Shown here: piece by piece, positions 18,065 to 24,958 of the stretch
How positions within the stretch are numbered: position 1 is the first letter of the stretch
Layout of the letters: the number at the start of each line of letters is the position of its first letter
Assembly (NCBI GenBank): GCA_012523305.1
Contig: JAAYIV010000057.1
Span: 1 to 33,509 of the forward strand
Reading direction: 5' to 3'
Length of the DNA: 33,509 nucleotides
DNA from: Spirochaetales bacterium
GTDB taxonomy: Bacteria > Spirochaetota > Spirochaetia > Sphaerochaetales > Sphaerochaetaceae
Notes under the pieces: generated by a model
The model's input: only the letters and a program-made list of their open reading frames with translations
What the model was told of the DNA's origin: nothing
Database searches by the model: none
Made by a program: the position numbers and the translations under genes

Positions 18065-19414
18065 ATGGCTCGAAAAGTGGGATTTGTTATTGGTCTCATC
18101 TTACTGGTGTGCTTGACACCGATGTTTGCCACTGGAGCAGCTGAAACTCCAGTTACAGGAGCAGGACCGAAAGTCATTAATCTGTGGAGCTTCACGGACG
18201 AAGTCCCGAAAATGTTGGAAAAATACAAAGAACTGCATCCGGAATTCGATTATGAAATCAAGACAACCATAATCGCAACAACCGATGGAGCGTACCAACC
18301 AGCTCTCGATCAGGCTTTGATTGCAGGAGGAGCAGATGCTCCGGACATTTATTGTGCGGAGAGTGCATTCGTACTGAAGTATACACAAGGCGATGCTGCC
18401 CAATATGCTGCCACATACAAAGATTTGGGTATCGATGTTGACACATTGTTGAAGCAAGCAGATATCGCTCAATACACAATCGATATCGGTTCCAATGAAC
18501 GCGGATTGGTCGGTCTTGGTTATCAGGCAACCGGCGGAGCATTCATTTATCGCCGCTCTATCGCCAAGGCTGTATGGGGAACCGACGATCCGGCAGTAAT
18601 CAAGACCAAAGTCGGTCCGGGGTGGGACAAATTCTTTGAAGCTGCTGCTGCGTTGAAGGCAAAAGGCTATGGAATCCTATCCGGTGACGGAGACCTTTGG
18701 CACGCTGTGGAAGGTGCTTCTGAAAAAGGTTGGGTAGTCGACGGGAAATTGTATTTGGATCCGGATCGGGAAGCTTTCATCGATATGTCAATGGAACTGA
18801 TGCAAAAGGGTTATCATAACGATACCCGTGACTGGACAGATGCATGGTTCGCCGATATGAAAGACGCCAATCCTAAACAGGTCTTTGGATTCTTTGGCCC
18901 TGCATGGTTGATCAACTATGTAATGGCTGGTAACTCAGGTGGAACGAAACCCGGTGAAGGAACTTATGGTGACTGGGCGGTATGTGAACCTCCCGTTGGC
19001 TTCTTCTGGGGCGGAACTTGGCTTTTGGCTAACAAAGACAGCAAAGTCAAAGATGCGGTCGCTGATATTATTGAATGGATAACATTGGATAGTTCTGACA
19101 CTGGTTTGCAATACTTCTGGGCGAATGGGACCCTTGCAGGTCCTGGCGGAACCAAGGATACAGTGGCCTCAGGGACAGTCATGAAAAAATCAGATGGATC
19201 TTTGCCCTTCCTGGGCGGTCAGAACATGTTTGACGTATTCGTACCGGCTGGTCAGTTTGCAACTGGTAAGAACAAACACCAATATGATGAGACCATCAAT
19301 ACTTACTGGCGTGATCAGGTTCGTGAGTACACCGGTGGGAAAAAATCAAGAGCGCAGACGATTGCCGACTTCAAACAGATGGTAGCTGACAACCTTGCGA
19401 TTCCTGTGAAATAA
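18065..19414 (+). CDS. Sugar ABC transporter substrate-binding protein
   Basis: This 449-residue protein is a family 1 extracellular solute-binding protein (MalE/UgpB type). An N-terminal signal peptide is clear: MARK, a hydrophobic stretch VGFVIGLILLVCL, then MFATGAAETP, with cleavage likely around residue 26. There is no lipobox cysteine at the cleavage site. The mature part begins with the family pattern KVINLWSFTDEVPKMLEKY, and tryptophan-rich segments such as GFFWGGTWLL and WLINYVMAG suit sugar binding. ATG 18065 has a perfect AGGAGG 7 bases before it; an in-frame start at 18023 does not. It is followed by a strong hairpin and two permease genes. The sugar cannot be named; the GH3 enzyme nearby suggests a beta-linked oligosaccharide or xyloside. 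Confidence 0.94.
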   Translation: MARKVGFVIGLILLVCLTPMFATGAAETPVTGAGPKVINLWSFTDEVPKMLEKYKELHPEFDYEIKTTIIATTDGAYQPALDQALIAGGADAPDIYCAESAFVLKYTQGDAAQYAATYKDLGIDVDTLLKQADIAQYTIDIGSNERGLVGLGYQATGGAFIYRRSIAKAVWGTDDPAVIKTKVGPGWDKFFEAAAALKAKGYGILSGDGDLWHAVEGASEKGWVVDGKLYLDPDREAFIDMSMELMQKGYHNDTRDWTDAWFADMKDANPKQVFGFFGPAWLINYVMAGNSGGTKPGEGTYGDWAVCEPPVGFFWGGTWLLANKDSKVKDAVADIIEWITLDSSDTGLQYFWANGTLAGPGGTKDTVASGTVMKKSDGSLPFLGGQNMFDVFVPAGQFATGKNKHQYDETINTYWRDQVREYTGGKKSRAQTIADFKQMVADNLAIPVK

Positions 19415-19435
19415 CATTTTTGATTTCATAATTCG

Positions 19436-19459
19436 TACGGGCGGTCAAAGCCGCCCGTA
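19436..19459 (+). terminator. GC-rich hairpin after the binding-protein gene
   Basis: TACGGGCGG and CCGCCCGTA form a perfect 9-base stem around a 6-base loop, 22 bases after the stop codon. No T-run follows (ATAATGTC), so full termination is unlikely. In sugar operons such a hairpin commonly protects the binding-protein mRNA or lowers read-through, so that the binding protein is made in excess over the permeases. Confidence 0.65.
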
Positions 19460-19475
19460 TAATGTCTGTTCAATC

Positions 19476-19507
19476 TAATTCTTGTGGATTGGAGGCGTTA
19501 AGAATTA
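19476..19507 (+). repeat. AT-rich inverted repeat before permease gene
   Basis: TAATTCTT (19476-19483) pairs perfectly with AAGAATTA (19500-19507) around a 16-base loop. The loop contains GGAGG (19491-19495), a ribosome-site-like word with no start codon behind it. It follows the GC-rich hairpin by 16 bases. Its role is unknown; it may add to mRNA structure between the binding protein and permease genes. Confidence 0.4.
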
Positions 19508-19568
19508 TTATAAAACAGTTGGTAGATGTTAAGGGTATATACTTTATGGAATCTGGGGGTGAATGATA

Positions 19569-20540
19569 ATGCGACGAAAGACAATCAGTTATGCAAAATA
19601 CGGATACATATTTTCCATACCATTCGTACTAACGTTTTTGATTTTTTCGCTGTATCCCCTGTTATATACCGTTCTAATTGGTTTTACCAATCTGAGAGGG
19701 TTGGGTTTCACGGACATCAAGGTGCTTGAACAACCCTTTGAGAATTATAAATTAATTCTTAACAATCCTTCATTTCAAAAATCATTGTTCAACACACTAT
19801 ATATTTGGGTAGTTGGCTTTATACCACAAATTAGTTTGGCGTTACTATTAACTGCCTGGTTTACCAACCGGAATTTCAAAGTAAAAGGCCAAGGGGCATT
19901 CAAAGTTCTCATCTATATGCCGAATATTATCACTGCTGCGACAATCGCCATTCTTTTCCATACATTGTTTGGCTATCCGAAGGGTCCGATCAATGATTTA
20001 TTCTTGAAGATGGGATGGATTGACAGTCCGTTGAATTTCCATATCCAGACATGGACAGCCAGAGGCGTGGTTTCATTCATCCAGTTTTGGACGTGGTATG
20101 GCAATACGATGATTGTATTAATAGCGGGCGTGCTGGGCATCAATCCAACGCTATTCGAAGCAGCAGAGATCGATGGAGCTTCTCCAAGGCAGATTTTCTT
20201 TAAAATTACATTGCCTCGATTGAAAACAATTATCCTTTATACGCTGGTAACCAGCATGGTCGGTGGCATGCAAGTCTTCGATATTCCGAAACTGTTCTTG
20301 CTCGGAGGACCGGATAATGCCACCCTCACGTTGAACGTATTTATCTATAATCAAGCTTTTAGTGGAACATACCTCTATAACAGGGCTTCTGCCGCAAGCA
20401 TGATTGCTTTTCTCATTATCGTGATTCTCTCAGCTGTAATGTTCAGGATACTACGCGATAAGGATGCTGTGTTACGACGTAAATGGGAACGAGAGGAACG
20501 CCGCAGACAACGTGTCGAGGCGAGGGAGGTGAACGCATGA
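19569..20540 (+). CDS. Sugar ABC transporter permease (MalF/UgpA type)
   Basis: This 323-residue integral membrane protein has about six helices, with the first at residues about 10-35 (YGYIFSIPFVLTFLIFSLYPLLYTVLIG). The cytosolic EAA loop that docks to the ATPase reads EAAEIDGASPRQIFFKITLPRL. ATG 19569 (MRRKTISYAKYGY) is preferred over 19563 because GGGGGTGA ends 6 bases before it. The tail is strongly charged (KWEREERRRQRVEAREV). It overlaps the second permease gene by ATGA. It forms the channel with that protein; the ATP-hydrolysing subunit is not encoded here. Confidence 0.95.
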   Translation: MRRKTISYAKYGYIFSIPFVLTFLIFSLYPLLYTVLIGFTNLRGLGFTDIKVLEQPFENYKLILNNPSFQKSLFNTLYIWVVGFIPQISLALLLTAWFTNRNFKVKGQGAFKVLIYMPNIITAATIAILFHTLFGYPKGPINDLFLKMGWIDSPLNFHIQTWTARGVVSFIQFWTWYGNTMIVLIAGVLGINPTLFEAAEIDGASPRQIFFKITLPRLKTIILYTLVTSMVGGMQVFDIPKLFLLGGPDNATLTLNVFIYNQAFSGTYLYNRASAASMIAFLIIVILSAVMFRILRDKDAVLRRKWEREERRRQRVEAREVNA

Positions 20541-21385
20541 ACAATAGTATTCGCACTTCCCGTACCATTTCGAAGACAATCGTTTATGTCGTATGTATTT
20601 TCTTATCGCTTCTCAGTCTTTTCCCATTCTGGATGATGTTCATGAATGCAACCCGAAGTACGTTTGAGATCCAACAGAATTCGATCGGGTTGTTGCCTTC
20701 TAAATTTTTATTGAGCAATTGGAAAGTCCTGGAAGGCAAAAGTTTCAATCCAATGATCGGATTCATGAATTCAATGATAATCTCAGCTGGTGCTACCATC
20801 GGAGCTGTATATTTCTCATCTTTAACCGCCTATGCCTTAGTTGCCTATACTTGGAAGCTTCGGCAACCGTTCTTTACATTTATCATGGCGGTATTGATGC
20901 TTCCTGCCCAAGTATACAGCATCGGATTCTATCAGTTTATGTATCAAATACATTGGACCAATAATCTCCTGCCTTTGATCTTACCCTCGATAGCAGCCCC
21001 GGCGATGGTGTTCTTCATGCGCCAGTACCTATTGGCTACGTTGCCTCTGGATATAGTCGACTCAGCACGAATCGATGGATCAAAGGAATTCTACACCTTC
21101 AATCGGATAGTATTGCCGATTATGAAACCAGCGATGGCAACGCAAGCAATTTTTACGTTTGTTATCAAGTGGAATGAATTCTTCTTGCCTCTGATCCTAC
21201 TTACGAAAAAAGAACGGTATACGATGCCAATCATGGTGAGTCTGTTGCGCGGTGATATATACAAAACGGAATATGGATCGGTGTATCTTGGACTGTCTCT
21301 CACGGTATTGCCGTTGTTCGTTGTCTATTTCTTGCTTGCCAAGCATATTATCGCAGGAGTGGCCTTGGGAGCTTTAAAAGAATAA
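20537..21385 (+). CDS. Sugar ABC transporter permease (MalG/UgpE type)
   Basis: This 282-residue permease has about six membrane helices and the EAA-type loop VDSARIDGSKEFYTFNRIVLPIMKP. The start ATG at 20537 overlaps the TGA of the first permease in the form ATGA, and GGGAGGTGA lies just before it, so translation is coupled. A longer in-frame start at 20483 lies inside the upstream gene and is rejected. Together with the first permease and the binding protein it makes a carbohydrate uptake type-1 (CUT1) importer. The GH3 gene begins 111 bases downstream on the same strand. Confidence 0.95.
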   Translation: MNNSIRTSRTISKTIVYVVCIFLSLLSLFPFWMMFMNATRSTFEIQQNSIGLLPSKFLLSNWKVLEGKSFNPMIGFMNSMIISAGATIGAVYFSSLTAYALVAYTWKLRQPFFTFIMAVLMLPAQVYSIGFYQFMYQIHWTNNLLPLILPSIAAPAMVFFMRQYLLATLPLDIVDSARIDGSKEFYTFNRIVLPIMKPAMATQAIFTFVIKWNEFFLPLILLTKKERYTMPIMVSLLRGDIYKTEYGSVYLGLSLTVLPLFVVYFLLAKHIIAGVALGALKE

Positions 21386-21496
21386 TAGAGCTTTAGCAGT
21401 AAAAATTTTTTGCTGATAACCGGTTAAGTCAGCTGGTGGGATTAGCTATATGTGTTCACATGCGAACCTGCTGTGCGGGTAGGAAAGGAAGGTCAT

Positions 21497-23842
21497 ATGT
21501 ATACGGACCGAAGACGGGCGCTGGATGTTTTGGGTGCCATGACCTTGAAAGAGAAAATTGCTCAATTGATTTCAATATGGATAGAAATACGAAATGATGG
21601 CACCTTTGGCTTGCGAGAGGCTTTTATAAAAGAGAAAAAGGAAGCTCATTCGCACACAGAAGTCCTAAAGGACGGCATAGGACAACTTACCCGCCCGTTT
21701 GGAACCATGGCCAACGGAATTATCGAACAAGCAAAGGCAATCAATACGATACAGAAGTTTTTGATTGAACAAACACGATTGAAAATTCCCGCAATGTTTC
21801 ATGAAGAATGCCTTACCGGCGTAATGGTCAAAGGAGCTACGATCTTCCCCAGTGCGTTGAACTACGGATCGACATGGGATACCGAATTGATCCAGAGGAT
21901 CGCCAAGACAATCGGATCAGAAATGCGATCGTTGGGAAGTCACCAAGGATTGGCACCCGTACTCGATGTAGCCAGAGATGCCCGTTGGGGACGCCTTGAA
22001 GAAACTTTTGGCGAGGATCCCTATCTCACCGGATGTATGGGTATTTCATATGTTCAAGGATTACAGGGGAAAAAGCGATCGCCGATTGCCACATTAAAAC
22101 ATTTTGTCGGGCATTCGGGCAGTGAAGGAGCTCGAAACCATGCACCTGTCCATGTGGGTGAGCGTGAGCTCAGGAATATGTATGCATTGCCGTTTGAAAT
22201 GGTAATCAAAGAAGCCAGACCTGGCAGTGTGATGCCAGCTTACCATGATATTGACGGTATTCCTTGCACCGCTAATTATTCGTTGGTCACATCACTGTTA
22301 AAACATAACTGGAAATTCAACGGTCTGGTAGTCGCTGATTATGAAGCTGTCAGTCAACTTTCTACCGAACATCATGTGGCGGCAGACATGGCTGAAGGGT
22401 CCGCACTGGCTCTCAAGGCAGGACTTGATCTGGAACTACCTGGCTTTACCGCGTTCAGGAACAATCTTGAACGTGCGCTGGACCGTGGACTGATCGACAT
22501 CGGTACAATCGATGCCGCAGTACTGAGAGTCTTGAGAGAAAAGTTCCGTCAAGGTGTATTTGATCACCCTTACATCGATGAACAATCGATTCGCCTTGCA
22601 TCTGATGCGAGTCATGCACTGGCAATCGAAGCTGCTGAAAAATCGTTGGTATTACTGAAAAACAAGAACTTGTTGCCTTTGAAAAAACAACAGCATATCG
22701 CAGTTATAGGACCCCTTGCTGATCACCCGTATGCGATGTACGGCGGATACGCTCCTCCGGTTCATCTGCAAGGACTGCATACGCCCGTAGAGACTGTTCC
22801 CAAACGGGCCAAAACGATTCGAAAAGCAATCGAGGCATTAAGTGGTCTTAATGTGGTGTATGAACCCGGTTGTTTGCTCTATGAAGGGTTCTTTGAGCGA
22901 TCCTTATTCTTCCCCGGGGATGTGAAGGCTGAAGATATCACATCGACGAAGCAGCTCAGTACGGACACAAGTTATATCAAACGAGCTGTGACTGTAGCAG
23001 AAAAAGCTGATACCGTCATTTTGGTAGTCGGAGATTTGGCTGGATTATTTCAACAAGGAACTGTCGGTGAAGGTTCTGATACAGAGACACTCCGTCTACC
23101 TGGAATTCAAGAACAGTTGATGGAAGCGGTCTTGGCGACCGGAAAGCCGACTGTTGTCGTTCTTGTCAGCGGCCGACCGTATTCGATTGAAGCTGCAAAT
23201 AAGAAGGCGGCGGCGATCTTGGCTTCATGGTTGCCGGGAGAAGGTGGCGGAGAAGCTATCGCACGAGTACTATTCGGTTTGACCAATCCGAGTGGCAAGA
23301 CATGCCTGTCGTTCCCTATCGCTGCGGGTGCGATGCCGTATGCCTATAATCATTCACAAAAAGCAGGTGGAATGCCGAAGCAAAAATCATTTGGAGCTAT
23401 CTACCCGTTTGGCTTCGGATTGAGTTATACTCAATTTGCCTATAGCGGAGGAATGATTGAAAAAACAACCGTACCGACTGACGCACATGTTGTTATTCAT
23501 ATCGATATAATGAATACGGGACTGTATGAAGGTGATGAAATAGTTCAAGTATATGTGCGTGATGTTCAAGCCAGTATTGTTCGCCCAGTGAAAGAATTAA
23601 AAGGGTTTTCACGAGTAACCCTGGCATCTGGCGAGACCAAACATGTCACATTCGACATGCCTACGGACGTGCTTTCTTTCGTTACTGACGGTAAGAGGAT
23701 AGTGGAACCGGGAGTATTTGATGTCATGATCGGTTCTTCTTCCCAAGATATCCTTTGGTCAGGCCAGTTCACCCTCAGTGGTGCAACAAGAGTCTTGGAC
23801 AGGCATTGGAGATGCAGGACTTCGGTGACCGTGGATTCTTGA
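21497..23842 (+). CDS. GH3 family beta-glycosidase (glucosidase/xylosidase)
   Basis: This 781-residue enzyme has the three-part GH3 layout. The N-terminal barrel contains ATLKHFVGH and the catalytic nucleophile D281 in GLVVADYEAV. The alpha/beta sandwich holds GEGSDTETLRLPGIQ, the region that supplies the acid/base. A C-terminal fibronectin type III-like domain follows (YEGDEIVQVYVRDVQASIVRPVKELKGF). No signal peptide is seen, so it works in the cytosol on sugar brought in by the neighbouring importer. The segment SGSEGARNHAPVHVGERELRNMY resembles beta-xylosidase/beta-glucosidase GH3 members; specificity is open. ATG 21497 is chosen for AAGGAAGG before it; an upstream GTG at 21452 lacks a ribosome site. 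It is probably in the same regulon as the transporter. Confidence 0.93.
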   Translation: MYTDRRRALDVLGAMTLKEKIAQLISIWIEIRNDGTFGLREAFIKEKKEAHSHTEVLKDGIGQLTRPFGTMANGIIEQAKAINTIQKFLIEQTRLKIPAMFHEECLTGVMVKGATIFPSALNYGSTWDTELIQRIAKTIGSEMRSLGSHQGLAPVLDVARDARWGRLEETFGEDPYLTGCMGISYVQGLQGKKRSPIATLKHFVGHSGSEGARNHAPVHVGERELRNMYALPFEMVIKEARPGSVMPAYHDIDGIPCTANYSLVTSLLKHNWKFNGLVVADYEAVSQLSTEHHVAADMAEGSALALKAGLDLELPGFTAFRNNLERALDRGLIDIGTIDAAVLRVLREKFRQGVFDHPYIDEQSIRLASDASHALAIEAAEKSLVLLKNKNLLPLKKQQHIAVIGPLADHPYAMYGGYAPPVHLQGLHTPVETVPKRAKTIRKAIEALSGLNVVYEPGCLLYEGFFERSLFFPGDVKAEDITSTKQLSTDTSYIKRAVTVAEKADTVILVVGDLAGLFQQGTVGEGSDTETLRLPGIQEQLMEAVLATGKPTVVVLVSGRPYSIEAANKKAAAILASWLPGEGGGEAIARVLFGLTNPSGKTCLSFPIAAGAMPYAYNHSQKAGGMPKQKSFGAIYPFGFGLSYTQFAYSGGMIEKTTVPTDAHVVIHIDIMNTGLYEGDEIVQVYVRDVQASIVRPVKELKGFSRVTLASGETKHVTFDMPTDVLSFVTDGKRIVEPGVFDVMIGSSSQDILWSGQFTLSGATRVLDRHWRCRTSVTVDS

Positions 23843-23953
23843 TTGTATTGGTGTTCTGTAAAAACATGCCATATACCACAGGGTGAACAGCTTGGACTTT
23901 GATTGACAAAAAGGCTCACTATGATGGTGATTTAATCCATCTATCTTCCGGTT

Positions 23954-23983
23954 TTGACAAAATAATAAAATAATGGCTTTATT
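23954..23983 (+). promoter_or_regulatory. Possible promoter of the CPBP gene
   Basis: A perfect -35 box TTGACA (23954-23959) is followed after 18 bases by TTTATT (23978-23983), a weak -10. The start would fall near 23990. The perfect palindrome TATCATGATA at 24001-24010 and a small hairpin (CCCTAT 24015-24020 with ATAGGG 24030-24035) lie in the leader before the gene at 24059. Confidence 0.42.
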
Positions 23984-24058
23984 TATAACAAACAAAGGAC
24001 TATCATGATAATGACCCTATCGTAAAAAAATAGGGAAACCATTGTTACGGAGTGTGGC

Positions 24059-24799
24059 ATGATGAAATCCGCATTGGTCCGACCTGTGCGCATCGTGTGT
24101 GCTGTCGTGATTCTATTTTGGTTTCAATTATTTGCCGGCAAGACCGGTCATGTGGTCGCCGATCTGTTCAATTATGATGGTATTGATCCCTATGATGTGT
24201 TTGCTGCCAATTGCGTACACCATCTTGTGATGTTTGCCGTTTCTTTACTAGTCATTATATTATTGACCAAGTCGTTTGCATTGAAAGTCCACTTTGGTCT
24301 GGGAAACAAAGACCTCGGGAAAAAATTTGTCCTGATTTTTACATTGATATGTGTTGTTATGGCCGTCGGTTCCCACATATTCATGAAGTTAAACAACAAT
24401 TTGCCAAAGTATGAATTCCCATTGAAAGCGAATCCGATTATCGGAACTATCGTCTTTCAATTGCTCTTCACCGGTCCTGCGGAAGAATTGATGTATCGAA
24501 TGCTTCCAATCGGTATCCTGGCTTTGGCAATCGAATCAAAGCAAGATTCATCGAAGACATTCACGAGCGAAGTGTTATTGGCAGCGTTCTTGTTTGCTTG
24601 CGCCCATATGAAATGGACTTTTAGTCCTTTTAACATTCAATTTGACCTGTTTGCAATTGCCTATGCATTTGCCATGGGGGTTGTCCAAGGTGTCGCGTAT
24701 CACACATGTAAAAGTATTGCCTATCCTATGCTAATGCATAGTATCAGTAACGTATTGATGGTCACGACCGGGTATGTGTTCGTCGCATTGTCTACGTGA
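24059..24799 (+). CDS. CPBP-family intramembrane metalloprotease homologue
   Basis: This 246-residue membrane protein has about six to seven helices and all CPBP/Abi (CAAX-protease-like) motifs. Motif 1 is PAEELMYR with E142/E143 and R147, motif 2 is FACAH with F179 and H183, and motif 3 is HSISN with H227 and N231. These residues form the active site of glutamate proteases related to Rce1. Bacterial members cleave or bind membrane proteins, and some protect against self-made bacteriocins; nothing nearby shows a substrate. GGAG lies 6 bases before ATG 24059; a second ATG at 24062 is also possible. It seems to be a single-gene unit between the sugar cluster and the cyclic-di-GMP genes. Confidence 0.9.
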   Translation: MMKSALVRPVRIVCAVVILFWFQLFAGKTGHVVADLFNYDGIDPYDVFAANCVHHLVMFAVSLLVIILLTKSFALKVHFGLGNKDLGKKFVLIFTLICVVMAVGSHIFMKLNNNLPKYEFPLKANPIIGTIVFQLLFTGPAEELMYRMLPIGILALAIESKQDSSKTFTSEVLLAAFLFACAHMKWTFSPFNIQFDLFAIAYAFAMGVVQGVAYHTCKSIAYPMLMHSISNVLMVTTGYVFVALST

Positions 24800-24812
24800 A
24801 CTGAATATTCGT

Positions 24813-24840
24813 TAGACACAAGGATAAAAACCATGATAAT
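24813..24840 (+). promoter_or_regulatory. Promoter of the cyclic-di-GMP gene pair
   Basis: TAGACA (24813-24818) and GATAAT (24835-24840) each match the consensus in 5 of 6 positions with a 16-base spacer. The start would be near 24847, giving a leader of about 110 bases before the EAL gene. Confidence 0.6.
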
Positions 24841-24855
24841 GTAAATATTATAGAA

Positions 24856-24902
24856 ATCTCATGAGATCAATCTTAAACATGGATGATGTATGTTCCCCAT
24901 GT
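24856..24902 (+). promoter_or_regulatory. Palindrome and hairpin in leader of the EAL gene
   Basis: The leader holds a perfect 12-base palindrome ATCTCATGAGAT (24856-24867), followed by a hairpin of ACATGG (24877-24882) with CCATGT (24897-24902) and a 14-base loop. The palindrome lies about 10-20 bases after the predicted start, a place suited to a repressor. I could not match the region to a known riboswitch. Confidence 0.4.
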
Positions 24903-24958
24903 AGCTGTTTGCTCAATTGACGGACGAGTACTTGAATGGATAGGAAATATACGACTGT

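Noticed and set aside
21386-21430. Terminator between the second permease and the GH3 gene
   Set aside because: AGCA...TGCT around an A/T run pairs weakly and has no T-run after the stem, so read-through into GH3 is more likely.
23903-23936. Perfect TTGACA at 23903 as a promoter for the CPBP gene
   Set aside because: The only -10-like words follow at 11 or 22 bases, both outside the usable spacing; the second TTGACA at 23954 is better placed.
24847-24958. Cyclic-di-GMP riboswitch in the leader of the EAL gene
   Set aside because: The leader is attractive by context, but I could not find the conserved GEMM core or tetraloop-receptor elements.
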